DNA of 64,000 nucleotides from Brachionus koreanus (Eukaryota > Rotifera > Eurotatoria > Ploima > Brachionidae): assembly GCA_016987375.1 (NCBI GenBank), contig PJRA01000549.1:239424-303423 (forward strand), written 5' to 3'. This document shows positions 1 through 10,529 of this stretch, piece after piece. How positions within the stretch are numbered: position 1 is the stretch's first letter; every line of letters begins with the position of its first letter. The translations under genes were made by a program, and so were the position numbers. Under the pieces are notes generated by a model. That model did no database searches. It was not told the DNA's origin and worked only from the letters and a program-made list of their open reading frames with translations.

Positions 1-877
1 CAATCTTTTGTTCTTAATGCATTGACTTAATGGCTCTGAATTTTTTCTTTTCAGGCCAGTGTATCCCAAGAATCCTCCACAGGCTTCCAGCATGGAAAGT
101 GTTCAGGCTTCTTTTGCCAAATTCACACATCTCTCAACATTCACTTCTGTACATCAGTGTTGCTTCTACTAAAGAGTTGTACAGTTTGAGTTTCCATGCT
201 GGTCGGAGTCTAGCAAAGGTAATCTTTGCTTTACCAAGTCTTTTCTTAATGTCTCTTTGTGCTCCCATTGTAAATCATCGATGGTGATCGGGGGGTCCAA
301 TAGCACATAACTTTCGTTTTGGCCACATTTATTTTGAGTCCAGTTGGTTTAGCGTTGTTCGGCAAATCTTTTGTCTTCGCATGCATATGTTCTTCTGTAC
401 TAAATATTAACACCAGATCATCCGCAAAGTCTAAGTCTTCAAGGTTGGCTGTTAACCCCCATTTTATACCCCTGGCACTGACAGTTGTTTTCTTCATGAC
501 ATAAACAATCACTATTAGGAATAGTGTTGGAGAGAGAACGCACCCTTGCCTGACTCGTGTACACACTTTGAAGCTCTAAGACTGTTCTTTTTCCAGAATC
601 ACGCTACAATCGAATTTCTCGTAGAAGATTTTTATCAACTATTTTCTTTTGTAAGCCATATGATCTGGGCTTCTCTGTGTATGCTGTCAAAGGCTTTTTT
701 GAAGTCAATGAAGTTAAGATACAAGGGACTGTTCCATTCGAGACTTTGCTCTATGAGGTTCCTAAGTTCAAATATCTGGTCTATGCATCCTCTCCTTCGT
801 ACACTTGAAGTAGTATACACATAAAAATAATCCTCTTTAATCAAAATTGCAATGATAGACAAAATTTTTGAAACCAA
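1..877 (-). mobile_element. Truncated LINE (non-LTR retrotransposon) copy
   Basis: Read on the minus strand, this stretch encodes broken pieces of a non-LTR reverse transcriptase. Positions 877-635 include the segment FKKAFDSIHREA (RT palm start). Positions 566-246 carry RQGCVLSPTLF and the catalytic-type FADDLVL, followed by a GLKINVAKTKVM segment typical of the thumb of these polymerases. Positions 240-1 correspond to the region ending in the 'FGKRSLNTFHAGSLWRIL'-like segment found in the other copies here. Stops and frame changes separate the pieces, so it is dead. It runs off the left edge of the window. Two further fragments of the same family lie at 1805-2485 and 4878-5480. Confidence 0.8.
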
Positions 878-935
878 TATTTTATTTTATTTTATTTTAA
901 AATAAAGTCAAAGAAAGTTTTAATCAAAAATTGTC

Positions 936-1301
936 CTAATTAAAAAAGATAAAATGAACAAGAAAAATTTTTATACTTTCTTTGTTTATTTCATTTGATC
1001 TATTTGAATTTCTTTTTTCTAAAATTTCATCATAATTATTTAAATTACATAAATCAGTATTACAAGTTCTAAATGAAATGTAGGAGTCAACATTTTCTTC
1101 TTCAAAAGTATATCTGCATCCTTGATTGACTCTTCCACTAGACAACTGACCAACGTAGCAATCATAATTTTGACAATCGGTTTTTTCACCATTCACTTTT
1201 GGGAGACATCCCGTGCAAGAATAACATGCTGTACAAATTACTTGATTGAAAATAATTGATGTTAATCCGAGAAAAATCCAAATATGAATTTTTTTATTCA
1301 T
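936..1301 (-). CDS. Ly6/uPAR-type three-finger protein, probably GPI-anchored
   Basis: 121 residues in one open frame. Residues 1-24 are a hydrophobic signal peptide. The mature part has a Cys spacing of CYSCTGC, then C..C, a single C and a closing CNTDLCN motif. Eight Cys ending in a C-N pair is the signature of the Ly6/uPAR (three-finger) fold. A short hydrophobic tail (IKIFLVHFIFF) ends the protein with no basic cytosolic residues, as in a GPI-attachment signal. Family members act at the cell surface as receptor modulators or adhesion proteins; no ligand can be inferred. No intron is needed, although Ly6 genes often have them, so an unseen 5' exon is possible. Confidence 0.75.
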   Translation of the reverse strand: MNKKIHIWIFLGLTSIIFNQVICTACYSCTGCLPKVNGEKTDCQNYDCYVGQLSSGRVNQGCRYTFEEENVDSYISFRTCNTDLCNLNNYDEILEKRNSNRSNEINKESIKIFLVHFIFFN

Positions 1302-1804
1302 TTTTTGAATGTAAATAATTATTCAAATTTTTCAAAAAAATATATAGAATTAAAATATATTTACTTTAAATAAAACCATTCAATTTTCAATATATCGCTA
1401 AATATAAAAAAGCTTTTTATTGAGTAGGTTAATTTTAAAATATTTTGTTTTCAACATTTTTGCGAAATGAAAATATAGGTCGATTTTTTATTAACTTTAA
1501 ATTTTTTGTTGATTAGCTAAATAAAATCAAATTTGAATATTTCTAATTTTAAACCCTATTTCGTTTTAAGAATTTTTTTTAAGAAAAATATTTTTTTAAC
1601 TATGATTGAAATTGTTAAATTTATAAACTCTGTTTTATTTGTATATTTTCTTAATTTTATTGAATATTATTTTTTCTAAATATATTAAATTTCTTCTTTC
1701 CAAAATTATTTAAATAAGTCGAAAGGATTTGTTAAATATTAAATGATCGTTTAAAAACTTAATTATTAAGCTTAAAAACACCACTCTTCTAACATTTTCA
1801 AGAC
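1302..1804. other. AT-rich intergenic DNA
   Basis: No coding frame, RNA gene or repeat recognised. It probably contains the upstream region of the Ly6-like gene. Confidence 0.6.
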
Positions 1805-2485
1805 TTTTTTGATTACAATGGTCCCATATATACATATATCAGTACAGCAATAGGAGCACAAAGAGACATTAAGAAAAGAGTTGCTAAAATAAAGAGTAGT
1901 TTTGTTAGACCAGCATGGAAATCAAACAGCAAGAAAACAAAACACAAACTGTACAACTCTGTAGTAAAAGCAACACTGATGTACGGAAGTGAATGTTGAG
2001 AGATGTGTGAATTTGGCAAAAGAAGCCTGAACACTTTCCATGCTGGAAGCCTGTGGAGGATTCTTGAGATACACTGGCCTGGGAAATTGTCGAATGCTGG
2101 CCTATACAAAAGAACAAATTCAGGAATAAGGAGAAAGCAAAAACCAAAATATAATAAAAAATTTTTGTTCTTTATGTCATTAAGTCAATACATTAAGATA
2201 ACGATGGCTTAGAATGAAAGACTACGTTAGTCTTTCTGCTTTGTCAATTTAGTTAAACTAAACTTGATCGTAGAATATTAACTATAATTATTATTATTAA
2301 AGACTTGGACATGTACTTAGAATGAAAGAAATAAGAATACCTAAAAAAGCTTTTAGGAGGTCAAAAATCACAAAAAAGCTCATCGAAATGGGAATGACAT
2401 GGTGAGAAGCAAGGGTAAAGGCAAAAGATCGACTCGAGTTGAAACCAAAAGTAATGATCCTATGCTCCACAAAGAGTGAATAAGG
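1805..2485 (+). mobile_element. LINE 3' fragment, plus-strand copy
   Basis: Same family as 1-877 and 4878-5480, opposite orientation. Read on the plus strand it gives broken frames with the FGKRSLNTFHAGSLWRIL segment (2009-2062) and then, near 2300-2485, a strongly mutated equivalent of the RWLGHILRM...CSTRSK end of the LINE ORF. An insertion of unrelated AT-rich sequence (about 2210-2300) splits it. Many stops; not functional. Confidence 0.75.
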
Positions 2486-3359
2486 AAAAAAAACTATAAT
2501 TTATGATTGCATCACTAGTATTACTGAAAAATAAAATTATTTTTATTAATTTTACTTGCAAGTTTTATATATATATTATATATGTTTAATGCATTTTAAA
2601 TTCTTGATTCTAAACTTATTTTTTTTTGATTTTGGACATTTAATGATTTAAATCTTAATTGAAATGTTGAGGTTTCAAGTGGAGGTGCTTGAACCAACGG
2701 TTATTTTTTATAGTTACTGTTGAGGTTTTAAATTAAAGACGGTTTTAAGGTTTAAACATTTTTTATTTGAGACAATTTTACATTTTACAAGAGAGAATAT
2801 ATTTTTTACAAAAAACAAAACTTAATTTTAACAATGTTTCATCACTAGTCCTCGACATAAGCCAAGTACTAGTGATGTGGAGTGAGGAGCTACAGAGTTA
2901 GTCCGCAACAGAAAACACAATTTCTGAAACTGAAAAATTTCAATATTTGTAAACATATTCCAACAACATTTATTAGTCAAAAACTAACTTTCAAAGACCG
3001 GAAGGGTCTTTTGAACCTTTTTTTTTTACTTCTTTTATTGTTTTTATTCAATAAATTTAATCATTTTTTATAATTTTTTTTTTCAATCACATCTTAAATT
3101 AAAACATTTTATTTTAATTTAAAAAAAGTAAAAATATGAGTCAAATAGAATGGGTCGAAAAATCTCTCTGGACTTTGAGTGCTAACATATTTGACATTTC
3201 AAATTAATTTTTAAAATTTTCTTTTTGAATTGTCTTACTAACTGTAAATATTTTGTCTCTTAATTTTTTTTAATTTCTTGATTCTTTCTTTATTTTCAAT
3301 GAAACTAAATTTTTTTATAAACAAGTAAGAAAAAATTTAGAGTTACCAGAGAGTTTTGA
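2486..3359. other. AT-rich intergenic DNA
   Basis: No gene recognised. The stretch TTTGAGTGCTAA near 3175 resembles the terminal motif of the piggyBac-like MITEs described elsewhere in the window (TTAACACTCAAAG and relatives), so it may contain a solitary MITE end. Confidence 0.5.
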
Positions 3360-4748
3360 TTAGCTTGAAAAATTTATTATTATCTGAACAGTTAAAATAC
3401 TAGACAAGAATAACAAAATGGAAAAAAAATATAAACGAATGAAAAATGTAGGCCTTTCGATTACAAACTTGGCTAATTCTATTCTAAATGATTTAAGTTT
3501 AGAAAAAAATGCATTTGAGTTATTGTTTTTTTTTCGATTTGATGCTGAACTATTTTTGAAATAATTTTTCATAGTTGAAGCAATAGAATTAGTAGAGGAA
3601 GAAATTTGAAAAGTTTTGGAGATAAATTTAAACAAATAAGTTGATGAAGATCCATTCTTAAGTTCTGTAATATTAAGCTTAAATTTTTTATCAGTACAAT
3701 TACAGCTGAATGAATCATTTGTTAGAAAAACTTGTACTGTTCTGTTTACTCTTATATATCTCAAAAAATAATTAAACTTAGAGTGATCATAGCGTGTTTG
3801 TAATTTATAACCGTAAAATGAGCTGGTCTTAAGCCAACACAAAATTGGTATTAATTGTTGATAATTAATGCCATAATATTTGGATTCCCATTTGTAAAAA
3901 GTAAAATAATAGACCAAAACTGTTATTTTATAAAAAACATTTGGATTCATGTCATGATTTTCAGGACTAAATTTTTCATTAAGCGATTGAATTACTATGC
4001 TTTTTAAATCAAAATTTTCGTTCAAATTGTTATGAACATACACTTTTTTTATTCTTAACACGGAAGTTGAAGCGAAGAATTCGGGTAGAATTGTCAAGTT
4101 ATTCTTATTTAAAATTATGGTTGGATTTGTAAAAGAAAACTTTTGACTGAGTATAATTCTATCAAGTTTTAGCATAGAGTTTGATGATAAATCTAATATT
4201 TCTAGCTGATAAGATTTGATGAAAATATTTTCAATTATTTTTATTGAATTAGATTGAAGCAAAATGTTTTTTACCTTATCCAGATTTTTGAAAAAATCTT
4301 TATGTATAATTTCAATTTGGTTACAGCTAAGATCAATTGAAATTATAGATGAACTCAAAAATTCTGGCTCATTGAGTGTTGTTAGAAAATTGTTTGAAAT
4401 ATTTAAAACTGATATTGTTGTTTTTGAAATGTTGAAAGAAAACAAAATTATTTTGGACATTCTTAATACCAGGGTATGTAAATTTTGAAATTCATTGAAA
4501 TCATGATATCGCTTATGATAAAAATCGAAGCTTTCAAGAATAAGTATTTCAATATCATTCTCAACTTCATCTAGACATTTTTTTAAATCAGTGGTATCAA
4601 AAATCTGAATAAGCTTCCCGCCGGAATAAATATATTCACTTTTGTTCTGTCTATACGACTCATACTCACATGTACTAGAATATTTGAATCGAATGATACA
4701 TAAACAAATCGAAAGAATTTTCGATATGTGATCGGATATATTTTTCAT
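3360..4748 (-). CDS. Leucine-rich-repeat membrane protein, family member A
   Basis: 462 residues, no intron. A weakly hydrophobic leader (residues about 8-20) is followed by a Cys-containing N-terminal region. Short LRR units follow, with core strings such as LNISNNFL, IDLSCNQIEII, ILLQSNSIKII, LDLSSNSMLKL and IILNKNNLTILPEFF (about residues 110-225). A non-LRR segment (about 285-365) contains a CNC motif, then a Ser/Asn-rich stalk. The tail has a conserved IELAKFVIERP juxtamembrane box and a transmembrane helix at about 437-457, leaving only a few residues after it. Many N-x-S/T sites suggest an extracellular protein. The four family members share the HDFN.F.NL N-terminal box, the PEFFA box and the LA.F.I.R box. 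No cytosolic signalling domain is present. Function unknown; recognition or adhesion is an inference. Confidence 0.8.
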   Translation of the reverse strand: MKNISDHISKILSICLCIIRFKYSSTCEYESYRQNKSEYIYSGGKLIQIFDTTDLKKCLDEVENDIEILILESFDFYHKRYHDFNEFQNLHTLVLRMSKIILFSFNISKTTISVLNISNNFLTTLNEPEFLSSSIISIDLSCNQIEIIHKDFFKNLDKVKNILLQSNSIKIIENIFIKSYQLEILDLSSNSMLKLDRIILSQKFSFTNPTIILNKNNLTILPEFFASTSVLRIKKVYVHNNLNENFDLKSIVIQSLNEKFSPENHDMNPNVFYKITVLVYYFTFYKWESKYYGINYQQLIPILCWLKTSSFYGYKLQTRYDHSKFNYFLRYIRVNRTVQVFLTNDSFSCNCTDKKFKLNITELKNGSSSTYLFKFISKTFQISSSTNSIASTMKNYFKNSSASNRKKNNNSNAFFSKLKSFRIELAKFVIERPTFFIRLYFFSILLFLSSILTVQIIINFSS

Positions 4749-4877
4749 CTAATTTTCAATTTAGAGATACTATTGTTTTTATTGAATTTGAATCTTATAG
4801 TAACCAAGTTCTTGGGTTAAATTAAAAATTTTCCACTAAAATAATATGATTAACTAAAATTAAAATTTTTTTTTTCC

Positions 4878-5480
4878 TTATTTACTCCTTGTGGAGCATA
4901 GGGTCATTACTTCTGATTTCCACTCAAGTCGATCTTTTGCCTTCACCCTTGCTTCTCCCCATGTTATTCCCATTTTGGCGAGCTCTTTCATGATTGTTGA
5001 CCTCCAGGGCCTTTTTTGGTATTCTTTTTTTTTCATTCTAAGTATATGTCCAAGCCATCGCAATCTTTTGTTCTAACTTAATGGCTCAGAATTTGTTCTT
5101 TTGTATAGGGCAGCATTCGACAATTTCCCAGGCCAGTGTATCCCAAGAATCCTCCACAGGCTTCCAGCATGGAAAGTGTTCAGGCTTCTTTTGCCAAATT
5201 CTTGCATCCCTCAAGATTCACTTCCGTTCATCAGTGTTGCTTTTACTACAGAGTTGTACAGTTTGAGTTTTGTTTTCTTGCTGGTCGGAGTCTAGCAAAG
5301 GTAATCTTTGCTTTACCAAGTCTTTTCTTAATGTCTCTTTGTGCTCCCATTGCTGTACTAATGGTGCTTCCTAAGTATGTAAATTCGTTTACACACTCGA
5401 CTTAATGGTGATCGGGGTGTCCAATTTAGTGTTTATGCACATTACTTTTGTTTTGGCCACATTTATTTCGAGTAAAAATT
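4878..5480 (-). mobile_element. LINE 3' fragment, minus-strand copy
   Basis: The best preserved copy of the 3' end of this LINE. On the minus strand 5063-4878 is open and reads RWLGHILRM...KKEYQKRP..., the usual C-terminal end of such ORFs, closing with CSTRSK and a stop. Upstream (5300-5080) are the FGKRSLNTFHAGSLW and HWPGKLSNAALYKR segments with interrupting stops, and at about 5480-5440 the VAKTKVM segment. It is truncated at its 5' side next to a MITE that starts at about 5485. Confidence 0.8.
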
Positions 5481-5484
5481 AAAA

Positions 5485-5782
5485 TAGGGTAAAGAAAAAA
5501 TTTTGATCAAATTTCAATATTAAACTTGATATAATTTTTTTTCTAGTTGCGCAAAAATGGTTCTGTAAACATTACAATGTTGTACAAATTTGTACAAACG
5601 AAATCTAAATTCTGCAAATACTCTTCATTTTTCTGTAAAATGCACATGATTAAGAAAACATTAGATAAAATTTGTACAACATTGTAATGTTTACAGAACC
5701 ATTTTTGCGCAACTAGAAAAAAAATTATTTAGTTTTTCCTTTTTGTATTGTAATTTTTGTATTAATATTTCACATTACCCTA
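5485..5782. mobile_element. MITE with a 61-bp perfect internal palindrome
   Basis: The element is bounded by TAGGGTAA on the left and TTACCCTA on the right. A TTTCACATTACCC right end matches the right end of the intronic MITE at 56016-56232 (TTTCACATTGCC). Inside, 5531-5591 and 5668-5728 are perfect reverse complements (61 bp each; core GTTGCGCAAAAATGG), separated by 76 bp. The left arm is shared, with substitutions, with the 56-kb copy. A 2-bp TA target duplication fits a Tc1/mariner-type mobiliser, but this is inferred. Confidence 0.75.
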
Positions 5783-6342
5783 AATATGAATATTAATTTA
5801 ATACTTTAAATTATTACTGATATCAATATATAAATTAATATGTTTATTAAATTATTTAATATTTTGATTAGCTTAGTGATTTAGCTTTTGATACAAAAAC
5901 TAAATATGTCCTGAAATATTTTTTTATTATTTTTATTTCATTGTTAATCAACAGGCTAATGCTCATGTCAATTTTGACCGATTAACACCTCATTTATTTA
6001 ATTTTATAAAAGTAATCATTACAAATTTAAAAAAAAAAAGAAAAAAAAATATTTTTAAAAAAGTAAAACATTGACAAATTAAATTAAATTTTTGAACTTT
6101 TTTTCAAAATCTGTAAAAACCAAATTGATATTATTGAAAATTAACTTTTGGCAAGTTTAACTATTGCATCTTATGAGAAATAATCCAAAAGAGTTGAACA
6201 ATAATCAGAATAAGTCAAAATAAATGACTGAATTTTAACAGAAGTAGAAAGATAGAAAAGTCTGAAATAAGAATATTTTTGGTTGAAAAATTTTTGAACG
6301 TACAAATATTAAATATATTTAATAAATAAAACAAGTTTTATT
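5783..6342. other. AT-rich intergenic DNA
   Basis: A-tracts and low-complexity sequence only; presumably the 3' flank of the next LRR gene. Confidence 0.6.
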
Positions 6343-7569
6343 TTAACTTGGCATAAAAAAAAAAATTTCAACCATCAAAAATACAACACAGAATATAAAA
6401 ATTGTAATCAAATAAATCTGTATCACTAAAGCTGGTCTTTCAATAAAGAATTTAGCTAAATCTAATTTAAAAGATTTTTCAATCAAAATTTTGTCAATAA
6501 TATTTTGTTTGGTAGTGTAATTTTTATTAATTTCAAAAGTCAGAGTGGATTCTCTATTATTACTATTTCTATTGAATTGTTTACAATCAAGTATTTCTTT
6601 TTTCTTCATATCAGTTTCTATCCAAGTGTATTTCACTCTATGTGTTTGATTTTCAAACTCATATAAATTTTCTAAAATAATTTTTTCAACAAAAATATCA
6701 GACATGCTTTGCGAGCATAAAAATGCTAAATTTTGTTGGTTGTTAAAAGGCTCTAAATCAGCATATAAATTTTTAATCTGAATCCTGTGTATATTGTTCT
6801 TCGAGTAGTCGTAATTGATTAATTTAAAATCTTTATTTTTAATTATTCTTATGTCTACCATTTCAATATTTAATTCGTTGGACTTGGCAAAAAATGCTGG
6901 TAAATGATTCAAGTTATTGTATTGTATAGAAATATTTATTTTTGAAAGTATGAAAGAGTTATTGATTAAAATATTTTCGCATGTTTCTATATCATTTCGA
7001 GAAAGATCGAGCAATTCGAGCTTTAGAGAATTTATTACTAAGCTATATAGTACTTTGATTTTATTGTTATTCAATAAAATTTCTCTTACTGCATATAATT
7101 TTTTAAAAAAATCAAATTGAATATAATCAATACTGTTATGACTGAGATCTAAGTATTCAATATGCTCATTTAGCATCTCTGGATAAGTTAGTTTAAAAAG
7201 ATCATTATATGTAAGACTAACATATTTAATTTTAAACAACTTGGATAGATCAATTAAAAATTTAGACATTTTAGATTTAGTTATAGCTAAATTAACTAAT
7301 TTTTCATATCGATTTAAATTTTGGATTAAATTAGAATCGAAATCAAAATTATCTAGTTGCAACTTTCTCAAGAAATATACATGTAAATAATTACAAATGT
7401 CCAAACTAGTAGAATTAAATTTAGTTTGATGTCCATCAATGTGAAATATTGAACTTGTGTTTACATGAATTGTATATTTTGCACAAATTTCTGTAGAATC
7501 AATGCTGCTGTCCGAGTAGAAAAGAAAAAAATAATTTAAAAAAAAAAAAAGACAATTAAAAAGTTTCAT
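6343..7569 (-). CDS. Leucine-rich-repeat membrane protein, family member B
   Basis: 408 residues from the ATG at 7569. An upstream in-frame ATG at 7653 would add 28 residues, but the later Met gives a textbook signal peptide (residues 1-20, rich in Phe/Leu), so I prefer it. LRR cores include LDLSHNSIDYI, ILLNNNKIKVL and LDLSRNDIE, followed by NNLNHLPAFFA. A divergent Asn-rich segment precedes the conserved box KLDLAKFFIERP, a transmembrane helix (last about 24 residues) and almost no cytosolic tail. It is clearly related to members A, C and D but is the most divergent. Intronless, transcribed in the same direction as A and opposite to C. Confidence 0.8.
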   Translation of the reverse strand: MKLFNCLFFFLNYFFLFYSDSSIDSTEICAKYTIHVNTSSIFHIDGHQTKFNSTSLDICNYLHVYFLRKLQLDNFDFDSNLIQNLNRYEKLVNLAITKSKMSKFLIDLSKLFKIKYVSLTYNDLFKLTYPEMLNEHIEYLDLSHNSIDYIQFDFFKKLYAVREILLNNNKIKVLYSLVINSLKLELLDLSRNDIETCENILINNSFILSKINISIQYNNLNHLPAFFAKSNELNIEMVDIRIIKNKDFKLINYDYSKNNIHRIQIKNLYADLEPFNNQQNLAFLCSQSMSDIFVEKIILENLYEFENQTHRVKYTWIETDMKKKEILDCKQFNRNSNNRESTLTFEINKNYTTKQNIIDKILIEKSFKLDLAKFFIERPALVIQIYLITIFIFCVVFLMVEIFFFMPS

Positions 7570-8006
7570 TTTTCTCTCTATGAACGAAATTTTTGTTCTT
7601 AAAAAAATCCTGGTTGCAAAAAATATTATTTTGAAAAAGCGACATAGAAACAATTAAAATTTAAAATTTGTTTCTTTTTTATTTTTATTTTTCATAAAGA
7701 TTGATTTTAATTTCTTATTTGATTAATTTTGGTTATTTTATTAAAAAATTGTGGTATGAGAACTAAACTTGTGATACAACTTAAGAAGTGTTAAACTTGT
7801 AACAAACCATATTAAATGTGAAAGATGAAATAAAAACATATCGTTCATATCTAATTCTAACATTAGATTTTTACCCAAACTCTTGTTAAATTTTATCATT
7901 ACTAAGTTGCTTATTAAAATAAAAAGCAAATTAGCTTAAATTAAAATTTTAGTAACTAAATCATTCAACAAAGTTAATTTGAAGAAATAATTCTATCTTT
8001 AAATAA
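7570..8006. other. Intergenic region between divergent LRR genes
   Basis: 437 bp separate the starts of LRR genes B and C, which are transcribed away from each other, so this should contain both promoters. The strings GATTAATTTTGGTTAT and TTTAAATAAATGA are echoed upstream of LRR gene D (about 17035-17065), suggesting that part of the 5' flank was duplicated with the gene. No defined promoter motif is visible. Confidence 0.5.
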
Positions 8007-9386
8007 ATGAAAAATATCCCAGAACTACATATATTAGTTTTTTTTATTTATTTAATTATTTTTGGAGAAATTAAAAATGATAATAAAAGAAAATGTCATC
8101 AAAAGAAATCTAACTCAAAAAAAGATGTTTTTTTTTATATTGGAATAAAAACAAATGAAAAATTTGATATTGATAAACTACAAGGATGTGATTTTAATGA
8201 TAAATTTGACTTGTTTCAAGTTCAAAGTTTTGATTTCAATTTAGAAAGAAGACATGATTTCAATAGATTCAAAAATCTATTAAAATTGGTCATAAAAGAA
8301 TCCAAAATGACAACATTTTCTATTGATATTTCAAAAACAAATTTGTCAGTTTTGAATATAACTTATACTGAATTATACAAGCTTGATAACTCTGATTTAC
8401 TAAGTCCATCTATTATTAATATTGATTTTAGCAAAAACAAAATTGAATATATTATATTTGATTTTTTTAAAAATCTTAAATTAGTTAAAAATATTTTATT
8501 AACAGGAAATCGTTTGAGGATAATAGACATTCTAATTTTATGTTCTTCACAGCTAGAATTGTTAGATATTTCTTTTAACAGTATGAAAAATTTTGGCAAA
8601 CTTATTTTGGACAGTGAAAATTCATCCTCTTTGATAAAAATAATTTCAAAAGGAAATGATTTCATTTATTTACCTGAATTTTTTGCGTCATCGAAATCAT
8701 TCAGTATCCATAAACTACTATTACATCAAAGTCTAAATAATAAATTCAGGATTGAGAGCTTAGCGTCTCAATCTTTAAATGAATATTTTGAATTGAGTAA
8801 TGGTCAAGATTCATACTTTTTTTCAAAAATACCAGTAATGAATTATTTTTTTGCAATGAATAACATTTTAAAATTCGAAAATATGATTTCTGTTGCATGT
8901 TTGTTAAAAAAAAGCTCCTTTAAAATTTTAGAAAATGGATTTAAAGATTATTTCGTACGATTTGAATCTAGCCAAAATATCACAAATATTGTCAAATTAA
9001 CAGTAAATCGTGATGTGGAATCCATGCATAGGTGTAATGATGAGAAATATAAACTAAATCTAACAAAATTTGACAAAAAATTATCATCTAAATTTAGTAA
9101 TACAACTGAAGAGAAAAATTATCTTCTTTATTCTGAAATTACAAAAAATATGATTTTTAAAAATAGTTCATCAATGAATAAGAAAATTTTAAATAGTTCA
9201 ACTAAATTGGTCTCAAAAGGAAATTTAAATGTGACTTTTGCAAATCAAAACTCATATAAAGTAAAATTAGCTATATTTACGATTCACAGATATAATCTTG
9301 TGATTCTTGTTTACTTTTTAATACTTGTATTTTTTTGTTTTGGATTTTTAACCATTAACTTATTTTTTATTCGAAATTTATTTTAA
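8007..9386 (+). CDS. Leucine-rich-repeat membrane protein, family member C
   Basis: 459 residues, intronless. Signal peptide at residues 1-21 (MKNIPELHILVFFIYLIIFG). The N-terminal HDFNRFKNLLKLVI box opens the LRR region, with IDFSKNKIEYI, ILLTGNRLRII and LDISFNSMKNF units and then DFIYLPEFFA. A patch at about 281-342 is followed by a Ser/Asn-rich stalk and the box VKLAIFTIHR. The C-terminal hydrophobic helix (about 430-455) ends the protein with no signalling tail. Positions 8229-8846 and 9033-9328 are almost identical to gene D, whereas 8847-9032 (186 bp) and the first 74 codons are quite different. Function unknown; an extracellular recognition role is inferred from architecture alone. Confidence 0.8.
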   Translation: MKNIPELHILVFFIYLIIFGEIKNDNKRKCHQKKSNSKKDVFFYIGIKTNEKFDIDKLQGCDFNDKFDLFQVQSFDFNLERRHDFNRFKNLLKLVIKESKMTTFSIDISKTNLSVLNITYTELYKLDNSDLLSPSIINIDFSKNKIEYIIFDFFKNLKLVKNILLTGNRLRIIDILILCSSQLELLDISFNSMKNFGKLILDSENSSSLIKIISKGNDFIYLPEFFASSKSFSIHKLLLHQSLNNKFRIESLASQSLNEYFELSNGQDSYFFSKIPVMNYFFAMNNILKFENMISVACLLKKSSFKILENGFKDYFVRFESSQNITNIVKLTVNRDVESMHRCNDEKYKLNLTKFDKKLSSKFSNTTEEKNYLLYSEITKNMIFKNSSSMNKKILNSSTKLVSKGNLNVTFANQNSYKVKLAIFTIHRYNLVILVYFLILVFFCFGFLTINLFFIRNLF

Positions 9387-9900
9387 TTTAAAAATAGATA
9401 AATACAAAGTACAATGTAGAAATCTAATTTTAAAAATTAAACTAATTAAATTTAATTCGATTGCCACTTTATAAAATATTTTTGAAAAAACTGGATTTTA
9501 AATATATGGTTTTCAAACTAGTGTTGAGAGGCGGCCAGGCCTGGCCGGTCTGAAAGCAGCCAAAAAAAAGCGGACCAAAATTTCTCAAAAAGCTTCAAAT
9601 TATTAAGATTTTCTTATAAATTTTAACAAATTTTTACTCTAATTTCTGGAACCTAACAAAGATTTGAGATAATTCACATCTTTTTGAAAAAAGTTTCATT
9701 TCCTTTAATTCGAGTTTTGCAAAATAAAAGATTTGTCTAATAATCTTAGACATTTTCAGCTAATTTCAGGATTCCTAATAAAACATTGAATTGAGAAATT
9801 TTGGTCCAAAATTTTGGCCGCCGTTCTGACCGACATATTGGGTTGCCGCTTTTATAACCTTCCGTCTAGGCGGCCTTTCTGGCAGTTAAAAAAATTTTTT
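9387..9900. repeat. GC-rich foldback repeat (hAT-like end)
   Basis: From about 9520 the composition changes abruptly: AGTGTTGAGAGGCGGCC is followed by the palindrome GGCCAGGCCTGGCC and several GGCCGC/GCCGGT blocks. A second GC-rich cluster at 9818-9890 (TTGGCCGCC, TAGGCGGCC) contains inverted versions of these. A similar two-cluster arrangement occurs at 58336-58850, ending in GCCGCTGCCCAACACTA, the reverse complement of the AGTGTTG...GCGGC start. Non-autonomous hAT-type foldback element is the most likely reading; the exact far end is unclear. Confidence 0.5.
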
Positions 9901-10529
9901 TGGCTACATTAGAGATCGCTTGTACGGTTCCCAAAACTATTTCAAACAATGAAATTTTTCGCATTAAGCATAATTGAATAAATCAAAAAATTTTCGTCAT
10001 TTTCTATAAACTTTGATTTGTAAACGTTAACGTTTAATAATAATGTCGAGAGTTTTATGTGAGTGGGAATTGTAAAAATACAAGTACCGTTTTTTAGTAA
10101 GATGGTCTAACCGGGTGACCAATTTTTTCTATTTTTTGTCTATCGACTCAGTTTTGTTTGAAAACTCCGAATTCATTGACCGAATTAGACCGAATTTTCC
10201 AACTCACCGCCTTAGCAAAAGGAGTTAATAAGGTTAGGGTTAACTCAGAATGGACTTGATAAAATATACTTTAATTTAATTTTTGTTTTGTTTTGATAGC
10301 TTAGGCAGAGGGCTTTCAATATCATGCTTATCTGAGCTATTTGGTATCTTAGTTTCGTGTGAAAATTTAATTTAGTTCATTAATCCATTTAGGAAAATAG
10401 GTAATTTGGTAATTTTTCGGACCTTTTACAAATTTTTTTTTATTTTCCCGTAAATGTCAATCAAAAAAAAATTCACCCCATTCACACATTAAATAATTGC
10501 CCTATCTTACTATATTTATTTATTTTTGA

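Noticed and set aside
5081..5405. Plus-strand overlapping frames with leader-like hydrophobic peptides
   Set aside because: They are antisense shadows of the LINE 3' end, whose minus-strand translation carries the real family motifs.
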